The translations under genes and the position numbers were made by a program. DNA of 64,000 nucleotides, taken from NCBI GenBank assembly GCA_958296295.1, contig OY282460.1:2976001-3040000 (forward strand), written 5' to 3'. Positions 54,889-64,000 of this stretch are shown one piece after another (position 1 is the stretch's first letter; every line of letters starts with the position of its first letter). Origin of the DNA: an uncultured Pseudomonadales bacterium. GTDB lineage: Bacteria > Pseudomonadota > Gammaproteobacteria > Pseudomonadales > Azotimanducaceae. The notes beneath the pieces are model-generated. The model ran no database searches. It saw only the letters and a program-made list of their open reading frames with translations, and was not told the DNA's origin.

Positions 54889-56316
54889 TTACCGAAGCCC
54901 CGCCTGGAAGTCGGCCACCAACTGGGCCGCCTCGGAACGCGCCTGCTCCACCTCGCCTAGGCTCAGCAGCTCCGGATCGTCCGGGTCGGCCACCCGGCGA
55001 AGCAAGCGCTCGTCCACTTCCACGCCCGCCGCCCGCGCCAGCGTCTCCACGGCAAAGACGTACTTCATGGCCACCGCCTCGGCGCGTTTCCGGTACGGAA
55101 GCGACCGCGCAGGCCGGCTCTGACGCTTCTCCTCCTCGGGACGCATCAGAGCCGCTTCCAGCTCCAACATCTTCTGCAGGTTCTCGCATTTCTCCCTTTG
55201 GCACCAAGCCCGAACGGTGCCAAACGAGCGGAACGCCACTGTCACCTTGCGGGGCGTACACGGATCGCCGCAGTCCACTCCCGCCAACTCCAGCAGGCGA
55301 AGGTGATCGCCGACCCAATCTTCCAATTTCCACTGTTGCCGAATGTCCAGCAAATCCAAGACGGCGAGATGCAAATGCGCCAGCGGCGGATCGCTTTTGG
55401 CCAGCTTGGCGACATGCCGGCGGGTGCCCCAATAGTGCGCCAGGGCGAACGAGTCGCCCATGCGGGCGGCCCGCTCGACACCGTCCGAACGGTAGTGGCG
55501 CATCCACTCCAACATGCGGCCGAGCCGCGGGCACTTTGCCCGCTTCCACGCCGTTCGCAAGTACACGTCATTCACGCGCTTGGCGCCGGCCGCGTACGCC
55601 TGTTGATCGGGCGCGTCTTCGGCCCACCCGTCCAGAACGCCATCACGCGCTGCGCCATCGATGTTGGACAAGTACCCGCTCGTCTCCACCCGCAGCCAGC
55701 CCATCGGACTCAAGGACTCGAGATCGAAGCCCGGGCGGGACACCGAGAAGTCCGGATCAACAGATGAAAGGCTGCCGCGGTAGCACGTCGAACGCAGCAC
55801 CTGGAGCTCCGCCATCGCCCGCGCCGCGCAGCGCGACGCCAGATGCGGGCGAATGTCTCCGTCCGGCACGTAGCAGTCCGCGTCCGCCAGGGCGGCCTCC
55901 ACGAGCTCGATCTTGCGTCCAACGTCGGCGAACACGTCGTTCCACGTCAACGGCGGCGAGACGGGCAGGATCGTGCGGGACACCGGCATCGGCAGGAAAC
56001 GCGCTTCGAGCGCGGCGAAGCAATCCTCCGTGAGGCCGCTGTCCAACTCGCCCTCGCTAAGCACGGGGCACGCGAGCCACACGTCGGCGATGTCGACCGG
56101 CTTGCTTTCCTCCGCTGCGGGGCTGGCATCCGCGCGCGACAGCAGGGGTGCGGTTTGCGCGGGCGCGGGAACGCCCGCCGGCGGTGGCACGGGCGCCAAC
56201 GATGCGGATGGCCCGCCAGCACCCTCTCGCGGAAACGCCGCGAGCAAGGCCGTCACCGCCGCTGCGATCGCGATTCCTGCCGCGACAATCACGCCTGTTC
56301 TGTGTACCGGCTTCAT
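54889..56316 (-). CDS. Tandem paralogue 1, anchored cysteine-motif protein
   Basis: The product is 475 residues from ATG 56316. The start MKPVHRTGVIVAAG and one helix to ~residue 28 give a membrane anchor, then a Pro/Ala linker. The periplasmic part is helical, with conserved marks of this new family: LACPVL, PPLTWNDVF, RCAARAMAEL, FALAHYWG, DCGDPCT, CENLQKMLELE, and the ending VEQARSEAAQLVADFQAGL. About eight conserved cysteines suggest disulfides. The FALAH...KLAKSDPPLAHLHLAVLDLL stretch recalls Sel1/TPR helices, but I cannot name a family. It is one of four tandem copies. Confidence 0.7.
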   Translation of the reverse strand: MKPVHRTGVIVAAGIAIAAAVTALLAAFPREGAGGPSASLAPVPPPAGVPAPAQTAPLLSRADASPAAEESKPVDIADVWLACPVLSEGELDSGLTEDCFAALEARFLPMPVSRTILPVSPPLTWNDVFADVGRKIELVEAALADADCYVPDGDIRPHLASRCAARAMAELQVLRSTCYRGSLSSVDPDFSVSRPGFDLESLSPMGWLRVETSGYLSNIDGAARDGVLDGWAEDAPDQQAYAAGAKRVNDVYLRTAWKRAKCPRLGRMLEWMRHYRSDGVERAARMGDSFALAHYWGTRRHVAKLAKSDPPLAHLHLAVLDLLDIRQQWKLEDWVGDHLRLLELAGVDCGDPCTPRKVTVAFRSFGTVRAWCQREKCENLQKMLELEAALMRPEEEKRQSRPARSLPYRKRAEAVAMKYVFAVETLARAAGVEVDERLLRRVADPDDPELLSLGEVEQARSEAAQLVADFQAGLR

Positions 56317-56351
56317 CTCTAGCCCCACAGGTTGGAACGGCCCCGCCGGCG

Positions 56352-57764
56352 TTACCGAAGCCCCGCCTGAAAGTCGGCCACCAACTGGGCGGCGTCGGTG
56401 CGGGCCTGCTCCACCTCGCCCTGGCTCAGCAACACCGGATCGTCCGGATCGGCCACGCGCCGAAGCAAGCGCTCGTCCACTTCCACGCCCGCCGCCCGCG
56501 CCAGCGTCTCCACGGCAAAGACGTACTTCATGGCCACCGCCTCGGCGCGTTTCTGGTGCGGCAGCCTCCGCGCCGGCCGGCTCAAGAGCAACTCCACATG
56601 CGGACCCGCCAAGGCCGCTTCCAATTCCAGCATCTCCGCCAAGTTCTCGCAGTTCCCCTCTTTGCACTTAAGGGCGTCGTGCGAGTGAAGCGCCGCATCC
56701 ACGCTCTCGATCGTGCAAGGGTCGCCGCAGTCCACTCCCGCCAACTTCAGCAAGCGAATGTGGTCGTCGAGCGTTTCTTGGATGTATCGCCGGCGCAATT
56801 CGGAGTCATCTTCGGCCCACTGTCGCCGCACCTCCTGCAATTCCAGGGACGCGAGATGCAGATGCGCTAGCGGCGGATCACGTTCCGCCAACTTGGCGGC
56901 ATGCCGACGGCTGCCCACATGGTGCGCCAGGGCGAACGAGTCCCCCAAACGGGCCGCCCGCCCGATCAGATCCTCCGAGCCGTCGCCACCGATCCAGTCC
57001 AACCAGCCGTCTGCCCCCACGCACTTTGCCCGCTTCCACGGCGTGCGGAAGTACCTGTCCTCCGCACGCCTCTTGCCTTCAACATACGCCTGTTGGTCTG
57101 GAGCGTATTCCGCCCATCTGGCCACAGCGACATCGCGCATATGCTCGGTGATGTTGGCCGAATACGACGTCCTGTCCACCCGCGGCCAGCCACCGCGAGG
57201 CACCCTCATGGAACTGAACCTCCAAAGGTTTTTCACGCACGTTTCTCGCAGCACTTGGAGCTCCGCCATCGTCCGCGCCGCGCAGCGCACCGCCAAGTCG
57301 GGGCGAATCTCCCCGTCCGGCACGTCGCAGGCCGTGTCCGCCAAGGCGGCCTCCACGAGCTCGATCTTGCCACCGACGTCGGCGAACACGTCATTCCAGG
57401 TCAACGGCGGCGAGAAGGGCAAGATGGCGGGGGACACAGGCATCGGCAGAAAACGCGCTTCCAGCGCGGCTAAGCACTCCTCCGTGAGGCCGCGGTCCCA
57501 ATCGCCCTCGCCAAGCACGGGGCATGCAAGCCACAAGTCGGCGATTTCGGTGGGTCTGTCCGGCGCCACCGCTGGGCCCGCATCCACGCGCGACGGGCCG
57601 AATGGCGTTTGCGCCGGTACGCCCGCGGGCGACGGTACCGCCACCAACGGTGCGGATGGCCGGCCAGCATCCTCTCGCGGAAACACCGCCAGCATGACCG
57701 CCACCGCCGTAGCGATCACCGTCCCCGCCGCCACAATCACGCGTGTTCTGTGTACCGGCTTCAT
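56352..57764 (-). CDS. Tandem paralogue 2
   Basis: The product is 470 residues from ATG 57764, with the same MKPVHRT anchor and AVMLAVFPRED helix as copies 1 and 4. It keeps LACPVL, CDVPDGEIRPDL, RCAARTMAEL, FALAHHVG, DCGDPCT and CENLAEMLELE. Its central region (LWRFSSMRVPRGGWPRV) differs from the other copies. It lies 35 bp from copy 1 on the same strand, so they probably form one transcript. Confidence 0.7.
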   Translation of the reverse strand: MKPVHRTRVIVAAGTVIATAVAVMLAVFPREDAGRPSAPLVAVPSPAGVPAQTPFGPSRVDAGPAVAPDRPTEIADLWLACPVLGEGDWDRGLTEECLAALEARFLPMPVSPAILPFSPPLTWNDVFADVGGKIELVEAALADTACDVPDGEIRPDLAVRCAARTMAELQVLRETCVKNLWRFSSMRVPRGGWPRVDRTSYSANITEHMRDVAVARWAEYAPDQQAYVEGKRRAEDRYFRTPWKRAKCVGADGWLDWIGGDGSEDLIGRAARLGDSFALAHHVGSRRHAAKLAERDPPLAHLHLASLELQEVRRQWAEDDSELRRRYIQETLDDHIRLLKLAGVDCGDPCTIESVDAALHSHDALKCKEGNCENLAEMLELEAALAGPHVELLLSRPARRLPHQKRAEAVAMKYVFAVETLARAAGVEVDERLLRRVADPDDPVLLSQGEVEQARTDAAQLVADFQAGLR

Positions 57765-57799
57765 CTCTAGCCCCACAGGTTGGAACGGCCTTCCCAACG

Positions 57800-59242
57800 T
57801 TACTGTAGACCGGCCTGAAAGTCCGCCACCAGCCGGGCGGCCTCGGAACGCGCCTGCTCCACCTCGTCGACGCTCAGCAACTCCGGATCGTCCGGATCGG
57901 CCACCCGGCGCAGCAGGCCCTTGTCCACTTCCACGCCCACCGCCCGCGCCAGCGCCTCCACGGCAAGGACATGCTTGATCGCCACCGCCTCGGCGCGCTT
58001 GCGGTGCGGCAGCGATCGCGCTGGCATGCTGTCAATGAACTCTTCAACAGGCCGCCCCAAGGCCCTTTCCAATTCCAGCATCTTCTCCAAGTTCTCGCAG
58101 TTCGCAGCTTGGCACCTTGACCGAACGCTGGGATACCGGTGGAGCGCCTTGCTCACGCTCTCGACCGTGCAGGGATCGCCGCAGTCCATTCCCGCCAACG
58201 TCAGCAGGCGGATGTTGTCGTCGAGCCGTTCTTCCGCGTTCCGCCAACCCAGTTCGGAATCCTCCTCGGTCCACCGTTGCCAAACCGCCCGCAACTCCAG
58301 CGAGGCGAGCTGCAGTTGCGCCAGCGGCGGATCGGTCTCCGCGAGCTTGACGGCATGCCCAGGCCCGCCTAAATGGTGCGCCAAGGCGAACGAGTCACCC
58401 AAGCGGGCCGCCCGCCCCAAGAGACCATACCAGCGGTCGCCGCGGGTCCAGTCCAGCTCGTCGCGGGCCCCCGCGCACCGCGCCCGCTTCCACGCCGTGC
58501 GGAAGTACAGGTCGTCCAGCCGCTCCCTCCCGGCCGCGTACGTTTGCTGGTCCGGCGCCTCTTCCGTCCACCGGGCCAGCAGGCGGTCGCGCGCCGCCCC
58601 GTCGATGTTGATCAGGTACCAGTTCCGGTACACCCGCTCCCATCTGACACGACGCAACGACTCCAAATCGAAGCCGGGACGCGACAGGCGCGGGCTCCGG
58701 ATGCTCCGACTGAGCCGGCACGACTCCCGAAGCACATGCAGCTCCGCCATCGCCCGCGCCACGCAGCGCGCCGCCAAGTCGGGGCGGATCTCCCCGTCCG
58801 GCACATCGCAGGCCGCATCCGCCAAGGCGGCCTCCACGAGCTCGATCTTGCGGCCGACGTCGCCGAACACGTCCCCCCAAGTCAACGGCGGCGAGACGGG
58901 CAGGATGGCGCGGGACACCGGCAAAGGCAGGAAACGCGCTTCCAGCGCGGCAACGCACTCGTCCGTGACGACGCGGTCCAACTCGCCATCGTCGAGCATG
59001 GAGCATGCGAGCCGCACATCCGCCGTCTCGGGCGGCTTGCCTTGTTCCGGCGCGGGACCGGCATCCGTGCGCGACGAGCCGGATGCCGTTTGCGCCAGCG
59101 TGCCGGCGGGCGGCACAGCCGCCAACGGCGCAGCCTCGTCGCGCGGCAACGCCACCTCTGGAAACGCCACAAGCATGGCGGTGAGGGCCACCACGATCCC
59201 CGCCACGACGACAACCGCGGCCTTCCTGAATGCCGGCCTCAT
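57800..59242 (-). CDS. Tandem paralogue 3
   Basis: The product is 480 residues from ATG 59242, which has GGAG six bases upstream. The anchor (KAAVVVVAGIVVALTAMLVA) differs from the MKPVHRT type. The body has the family marks LACSML, CDVPDGEIRPDL, FALAHHLG, DCGDPCT, CENLEKMLELE and ends LVADFQAGLQ. Its middle third, from the RESCRLSRSIRSPR segment to QLQLASLELR, is almost identical to the decayed copy 4, unlike copies 1 and 2. Confidence 0.7.
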   Translation of the reverse strand: MRPAFRKAAVVVVAGIVVALTAMLVAFPEVALPRDEAAPLAAVPPAGTLAQTASGSSRTDAGPAPEQGKPPETADVRLACSMLDDGELDRVVTDECVAALEARFLPLPVSRAILPVSPPLTWGDVFGDVGRKIELVEAALADAACDVPDGEIRPDLAARCVARAMAELHVLRESCRLSRSIRSPRLSRPGFDLESLRRVRWERVYRNWYLINIDGAARDRLLARWTEEAPDQQTYAAGRERLDDLYFRTAWKRARCAGARDELDWTRGDRWYGLLGRAARLGDSFALAHHLGGPGHAVKLAETDPPLAQLQLASLELRAVWQRWTEEDSELGWRNAEERLDDNIRLLTLAGMDCGDPCTVESVSKALHRYPSVRSRCQAANCENLEKMLELERALGRPVEEFIDSMPARSLPHRKRAEAVAIKHVLAVEALARAVGVEVDKGLLRRVADPDDPELLSVDEVEQARSEAARLVADFQAGLQ

Positions 59243-59336
59243 CAACGCTCCGCGCACGTTGGAACGGCCGGCTAGTTTGCCACTGGTTCGGCCCGGAGGA
59301 ACCGGAGTCGGTCCCGCCGTCCCGCCGCGACGACGG

Positions 59337-60783
59337 CTACCGAAGACCTGCTTGGAAGTCCGCCACCAGCCGGTCGACCTCGGAACGCGCCTGCTCGACC
59401 TCGTCGACGCTCAGCAACTCCGGATCGTCCGGGTCGGCCACTTGGCGGAGCAAGCCCTCGTCCACTTCCACGCCCGCCGCCCGCGCCAGCGCCTCCACGG
59501 CAAAGACATGCTTGATCGCCACCGCCTCGGCGCGCTTGCGGTGCGGCAAAGAACGCGCCGGCATGCTGTCGAGCATCGTCCACGGGACGCATCAAGGCCG
59601 CCTCCAATTCCAGTATCTCCTGCAGGTTCTCGCATTTCTCGCTTTGGCACTTTGACCGAAAGGCGGGAAACACATGGAGCGCCTTGTCCACGCTCTCGAC
59701 CGTGCAGGGATCGCCGCAGCCCACGCCCGCCAACTTCAGCAGCCGGATGTGATCGTCGAGCGTTTCCTCCAAGTACCGGGAACCCAGTTCGGAATCCTCC
59801 TCGGTCCACCGTTGCTAAACCTCCCGCAACTCCAGCGAGGCGAGCTGCAGTTGCGCCAGCGGCGGATCGCTCTCCGCCAGCTTGACGGCATGCGGAGGCT
59901 CGCCTAAATGGTGCGCCAAGGCGAACGAGTCACCCAAGCGGGCCGCCCGCCCCAAGAGACCATACCAGCGGTCGCCGCGGGTCCAGTCCAGCTCGTCGCC
60001 GGCCCCCGCGCACCGCGCCCGCTTCCACGCCGTGCGGAAGTACAGGGCGTCCAGCCGCTCCCTCCCGGCCGCGTACGTTTGCTGGTCCGGCGCCTCTTCC
60101 GTCCACCGGGCCAGCAGGCGGTCGCGCGCCGCCCCGTCGATGTTGATCAGGTACCAGTTCCGATACACCCGCTCCCATCTGACACGACGCAACGACTCCA
60201 AATCGAAGCCCGGACGCGACAGACGCGGGCTCCGGATGCTCCGACTGAGCCGGCACGACTCCCGAAGCACATGCAGCTCCGCCATCGCCCGGGCCGCGCA
60301 GCGCCCCGCCAAGTCGGGGCGAATCTCCCCGTCCGGCACGTCGCAAGCCGCGTCCGCCAAGGCGACCTCCACGAGCTCGATCTTGCGTCCGACGTCGCCG
60401 AACACGTCGTCCCAAGTCAATGGCGGCGAGCCGGGCAGGATGGCGCGGGACGCCGGCATCGGCAGAAAACGCGCTTCGAGCGCGGCGAAGCACTCGTCCG
60501 TTAGGCCGCGCTCCAAGTCGCCTTCGCCGAGCACGGGGCAGGCCAGCCACACGTCGGCGATGTCGGTGGGTTTGCCTTGTTCCGGCGCGGGTTCGGCATC
60601 CGTGACCGACGAGCCGGATGCCGTTTGCGCCAGCGTGCCGGCGGGCGGCGGCACGGCCGCCAACGGTGCGGATGGCCCGCCAGCATCCTCTCGCGGAAAC
60701 ACCGCGAGCATGACCGCCACCGCCGTTGCGATCACTATCCCCGCCGCCACAATCACGGCTGTTCTGTGTACCGGCTTCATCTC
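59337..60783 (-). pseudogene. Tandem paralogue 4, decayed by nonsense and frameshift
   Basis: It begins with a normal MKPVHRT anchor at 60783 and reads ~323 residues to TAG at 59815-59817. The intact copy has TGG (Trp in VWQRWTEED) at that point. The same frame continues (QRWTEEDSELG, DDHIRLLKLAG, CENLQEILELEAAL) to about 59575. There a one- or two-base change moves the rest (MPARSLPHRKRAEAVAIKHV...FQAGL) into another frame ending at 59337. Two independent lesions mean a dead gene rather than an error. Confidence 0.8.
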
Positions 60784-60884
60784 TAGCCCCACAGGTTGGA
60801 ACGGCCACGCCGAACTTACTGAAAGACCCGCCTGACGATCGAGCGGCTGCGCTTTGGGCGAACGTTCGTTATCCTTCGCTTGTC

Positions 60885-61562
60885 ATGGTCAAACGCAAGG
60901 ACAACACGCAGAGGATTCGCGTGGGCATCGCCATCGCCGCCGGGGTGATAGCGGTGGCGATCGCCGCGTTCGGCCTGCTGTACGGCGGCGGTACCGCTTC
61001 CTATCGGACGTTGGACGTGGCGGACGGCACCGGGCCGGTGCGCATCGTCGAGTACTTCTCCTACGCCTGCCCGCACTGCCGAAGTCTGGAGCGCGTCATG
61101 GAGGGCTGGCCGGAGTCACTGCCCGAGGGCGTGGTGTTCGAGCGGGCGCATGTGGCCTACTCTCCCTCCCTGCGCCTGTTGGCGCGGGCTTATCTCGCGC
61201 TTAGACGTCACGACGCCTTGGCGCAGAACCACGAGCGCATCTTCCGCGCCATTCACGATCGCAACCGCGAGTTCCGATCCGTGGAAGCGCTGGCGGACTT
61301 TGTCCAAGGCCGCGGTGTGGAGCGGGAGGCCATCCTGGCCACCATGCGTTCGCCGCGCATCGCCCGGCAGATGGAAGCCACCGAAAAGCGGTTCGCCGAA
61401 CTCGGCCTGTTGGCCGTGCCGGCGCTGGTGGTGGACGACAAATACGTGATCAACATGGACAGCGGGCGTCGCCAAGCGTTGGACGCCGCCGCCTCGCTTG
61501 CCGCCAAGCTGCTGGCCGAACGCGGTGCGGCCACCGAGACGGGCACCGCCGAGCAACCGTAA
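60885..61562 (+). CDS. Membrane-anchored DsbA-like thiol oxidoreductase
   Basis: The product is 225 residues from ATG 60885. An N-terminal helix (VGIAIAAGVIAVAIAAFGLL) anchors a DsbA-type thioredoxin domain. The active site is C62-P-H-C65 (YFSYACPHC), identical to E. coli DsbA, and the cis-Pro loop is LLAVPALVVDD. The inserted helical region is present. It should introduce disulfides in exported proteins. The adjacent cysteine-rich paralogue array is an obvious possible client (inference). Confidence 0.85.
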   Translation: MVKRKDNTQRIRVGIAIAAGVIAVAIAAFGLLYGGGTASYRTLDVADGTGPVRIVEYFSYACPHCRSLERVMEGWPESLPEGVVFERAHVAYSPSLRLLARAYLALRRHDALAQNHERIFRAIHDRNREFRSVEALADFVQGRGVEREAILATMRSPRIARQMEATEKRFAELGLLAVPALVVDDKYVINMDSGRRQALDAAASLAAKLLAERGAATETGTAEQP

Positions 61563-61901
61563 CGCTCGATCGGCTTCGGCGGCGAGTCGCTCGGCTTGTC
61601 AAGGCGGCAACGACCGGCCCTCGCTACCTTGGCACCCGCACAGAGCGGCCCCACGATGCGGCACGGACAGCCGCGAAATGGCGCCAGCGCACGGTACCAA
61701 CCCGGGGGCCGCAGCGCCCGCAGAGGGCGGGTTCCCATTGTCCGTCAAACACTCTATGCTCCGATGGCTGCTGTGCGTTGGCCACACTTGCCCGGCGAAG
61801 GAACGAAGGCCGGGTTGATCAGACCGTGCCCGAAAGTGGGCACGGGGCTTTAGCGCAGGTTTTGGCGCAGCAGTGGGGAAAGGGAATTCAAGGAGTTATC
61901 T
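61563..61901. other. Intergenic region, 339 bp, with one hairpin
   Basis: No gene is seen. CCGTGCCC-GAAAGT-GGGCACGG (61824-61845) followed by GGCTTT forms a stable hairpin 57 bp before the M23 peptidase start; it could end the dsbA-side transcript. TATGCT near 61756 is a possible -10 element but no good -35 accompanies it. Confidence 0.45.
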
Positions 61902-63206
61902 GTGGCGTTGCCGAACAGACATCTGGTGTTGGTGGCCGTTCTTGGCCTGTCCCTCGTTGTCGCGTGGGTCAGCGGGAGGCTCCTCGATCAACGCGCCAAC
62001 GCCGCGAACGTGGCGCAAGCATCCGAGCCGGAACGGCCTCCGCCGGCGAACATAGCCGCGCCAACGGCCACGCCTTCGGCACCCGCCGAGCCCAGCCGGC
62101 CACTGTTGCGGGCGCCGGTTCGCCGGGGCGACAGCCTGAGCACGATTTTCCAGCGCCACGGCTTGGCGGAGCGAGACTTGCAGCTTGTCGTCTCCAGCGG
62201 GCCGCTCGGCAAACGCCTGCGCACCATCCACCCAGGCCACGAGTTCGAGTTCGAGCGGGACGAAAACGGCAACCTGGTTCACATGAAATACCGCTTGGGG
62301 CAACTGGACACGGTGGAGTTCGACCGTGTGGGCGAAGTCTTCAAAGCCACCCAAGTGGCGCACCAGCCGGACTTGCTCACGAGATACAAGCATGGCGTCA
62401 TCAAGCAATCGCTCTTCCTCGCCTGTCAGCGCCTCGGTTTGGACGACGCGTTCGCGCTGCGCTTGGCGGAGATCTTCCAGTGGGACATCGACTTCATCTT
62501 GGACATACGCGCCGGGGACGAGTTCCATGTGTTGTTCCAAGAGCGTTTTCTGAACGACGAGCGGATCGGCTTTGGACACATCCTGGCCGTGGAGTTCGTG
62601 AACCAGGGCGACGTGTACCAAGCCGTGCGCTACGAGGACGCCACCGGCCACGCCAGGTACTTCACGCCGGACGGCAGAAACATGCAAAAAGCGTTCCTGC
62701 GCGCGCCGGTGACGTTCACGCGCATCAGTTCCAATTTCAACCTGCGGCGCGTCCACCCGCTGTGGAAAAGCTCCATGCCGCACCGCGGCATCGACTACGC
62801 CGCACCCACGGGCACAACGGTGAAGGCCGCCGGCGACGGGCGCGTGGTAACCATGTCGAAGACGGCGGCCAACGGCCGCTACATCGTCCTCCAACACGGC
62901 CAGCGCTACCAGACGAAGTACCTGCATCTTTCACGTTTCGCGCGCGATCTGCGTGTTGGCAAGACGGTGCGCCAAGCGCAAACCATCGGCTACGTCGGCG
63001 CCACCGGCTGGGCGACGGGGCCGCATCTGCATTACGAATTCCTAGTGGACGGCGTCCACAAAAACCCGCGCACCGTGGATTTGCCGGCCGCGGAGCCAAT
63101 CGCGGAAGCCGAGCGGCGCAACTTCCAACTCAAGACCGCACTGCCGCTGGCGGAACTCGAACGGAGCAAGTCCACCTCCGATCTGGCGGTGGAAGCCGCG
63201 CGCTAG
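61902..63206 (+). CDS. M23 metallopeptidase, MepM-like murein endopeptidase
   Basis: The product is 434 residues from GTG 61902 with AAGGAG six bases upstream. An N-terminal helix (LVLVAVLGLSLVVAWVSG) anchors it in the inner membrane. Residues ~70-120 are an OapA/LysM-like segment (APVRRGDSLSTIFQRHGL). The C-terminal LytM domain has the zinc motifs HRGID and HLH (GPHLHYEF). It should cut peptide cross-links for cell-wall growth. The pairing with anmK downstream is a conserved gammaproteobacterial order. Confidence 0.9.
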   Translation: MALPNRHLVLVAVLGLSLVVAWVSGRLLDQRANAANVAQASEPERPPPANIAAPTATPSAPAEPSRPLLRAPVRRGDSLSTIFQRHGLAERDLQLVVSSGPLGKRLRTIHPGHEFEFERDENGNLVHMKYRLGQLDTVEFDRVGEVFKATQVAHQPDLLTRYKHGVIKQSLFLACQRLGLDDAFALRLAEIFQWDIDFILDIRAGDEFHVLFQERFLNDERIGFGHILAVEFVNQGDVYQAVRYEDATGHARYFTPDGRNMQKAFLRAPVTFTRISSNFNLRRVHPLWKSSMPHRGIDYAAPTGTTVKAAGDGRVVTMSKTAANGRYIVLQHGQRYQTKYLHLSRFARDLRVGKTVRQAQTIGYVGATGWATGPHLHYEFLVDGVHKNPRTVDLPAAEPIAEAERRNFQLKTALPLAELERSKSTSDLAVEAAR

Positions 63207-63240
63207 TCCACGCGCATCCGCCGAGCGTCTGGCCGGCGGC

Positions 63241-64000
63241 GTGAAGTTCGTCGGCGTCATTTCCGGCACCAGCGTGGACGGCTTGGATGTCGCGCTGGTG
63301 GAGGTCCCGGCGCGAGGTCGGCCGACGCTGATCGCCGCCGCGACCACGCCGTTGCCGGCCGCTTTGGCGGCGGACTTGCGGGCGTTGGCGCAGCCCGGAG
63401 CGGACGACGGTGTGGACCGCGTTGGCGCCGCCGACGCGGTCTTGGGCGTGTTCATCGGCGAGACGGTGTGCAAGAACCTCGGGCAGTGGGGCGTTGCGCC
63501 GCGCGAGGTGCGAGCCATCGGTTCGCACGGCCAGACCATTCGCCACCGCCCGGCGGGTAGCCGCCCGGAGAGCTTCACCGTGCAGGTGGGCGATCCGAAC
63601 CGCATCGCGGAACTCACCGGCATCGACACGGTGGCGGACTTCCGCCGCCGCGACATGGCGGCCGGTGGCGAAGGCGCGCCGCTGGTGCCGCTATTCCACG
63701 AAACGCTGTTCCGCGCCACCGCCGCGCATCGCTTCGTCGTCAACATCGGCGGCATCGCCAACGTGACGGTGCTGCCGGCCGGCAGCGAAGAAGTGAGCGG
63801 CTTCGACACGGGGCCCGGCAACGCCCTCTTGGACGCTTGGATTCGCGAGTGCCAGGGCGAGGACTTCGACCGCGACGGCGCTTGGGGGGCTGGCGGCACC
63901 GTGGTGCCGGAACTGCTTGCGGCGCTGCAAAGCGACCCTTTCCTGGGACGCGCGCCGCCGAAGAGCACCGGCAAGGAGACCTACCACCTAGGCTATGTGC
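63241..64000 (+). CDS. anmK: Anhydro-N-acetylmuramic acid kinase (5' part)
   Basis: The frame starts at GTG 63241 and is still open at the window edge (253 codons visible). VGVISGTSVDGLDVALVEV is the family's N-terminal ATP-binding hallmark. SHGQTIRHRP, VADFRRRDMAAGGEGAPLVP and FDTGPGNALLDAW follow in the usual order. AnmK cleaves and phosphorylates anhydro-MurNAc to MurNAc-6-P in peptidoglycan recycling. It lies 34 bp after the murein endopeptidase gene. Confidence 0.92.
   Translation, partial: MKFVGVISGTSVDGLDVALVEVPARGRPTLIAAATTPLPAALAADLRALAQPGADDGVDRVGAADAVLGVFIGETVCKNLGQWGVAPREVRAIGSHGQTIRHRPAGSRPESFTVQVGDPNRIAELTGIDTVADFRRRDMAAGGEGAPLVPLFHETLFRATAAHRFVVNIGGIANVTVLPAGSEEVSGFDTGPGNALLDAWIRECQGEDFDRDGAWGAGGTVVPELLAALQSDPFLGRAPPKSTGKETYHLGYV

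Overview
The window is GC-rich DNA from a bacterium, most likely a gammaproteobacterium. The strongest taxonomic hint is the right edge, where a MepM-like M23 peptidase is followed directly by anmK, as in Pseudomonas-type genomes. Two TRAP transporters, a trans-4-hydroxyproline catabolic set and an N-acetylhexosamine module suggest a marine or host-associated lifestyle (inference). There are three tRNA genes and no rRNA.

Layout. (1) 1-12.9 kb is accessory DNA. It holds the end of an unidentified gene, a two-repeat type I-E-like CRISPR relic, and three large secreted PKD/subtilase-like proteins. These alternate with two copies of a small membrane-protein plus phospholipase-D-like gene pair. 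A 3,938-bp direct tandem duplication runs through this array and created a chimeric middle gene. Two ~140-bp direct repeats flank the array. (2) 12.2-18.0 kb is an integrative island at tRNA-Asp: an mcrC remnant, a single-chain restriction-modification protein, an IS1595-type transposase and a P4-type integrase next to the tRNA-Val/tRNA-Asp operon. (3) 18.2-24.6 kb holds a CnoX-like chaperone, a glutamine-synthetase-family ligase, and a TAXI-TRAP binding protein with its fused permease. (4) 24.7-33.4 kb holds the hydroxyproline genes (epimerase, D-amino-acid dehydrogenase, DapA-family deaminase, DctMQP transporter). They are interrupted by an AAA ATPase and its frameshifted nuclease-like partner.

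(5) 33.5-45.6 kb holds a PEGA lipoprotein, a nitroreductase, and tRNA-Leu followed by a decayed integrase start. After these come an outer-membrane barrel and a defence-like block: an ATPase fragment, a winged-helix NTPase, a 1,701-residue exonuclease-RecQ-UvrD fusion, a divergent AAA ATPase and an orphan MNT nucleotidyltransferase. (6) 45.6-53.5 kb is metabolic: a NahK-like kinase with GH20 hexosaminidase, lumazine synthase, a broken NYN gene, an AgrE/ArgZ-like arginine dihydrolase-ornithine cyclodeaminase, a GGCT-like protein and an LLM flavoenzyme. (7) 53.5-60.8 kb is a tandem array of membrane-anchored, cysteine-containing paralogues of unknown function, three intact and one decayed. (8) 60.9-64.0 kb is an anchored DsbA-like protein, the M23 peptidase and anmK, which runs off the window.

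How the parts fit. Hydroxyproline would enter through DctPQM, be epimerised, oxidised and deaminated toward 2-oxoglutarate semialdehyde; the last dehydrogenase is not in the window. AgrE would make proline from arginine. GH20, the NahK-like kinase and AnmK all recycle amino sugars. The accessory blocks show clear recent recombination and decay: tandem duplication, gene mosaicism, frameshifts and nonsense mutations. All family names are from reading the sequence; no database search was run.
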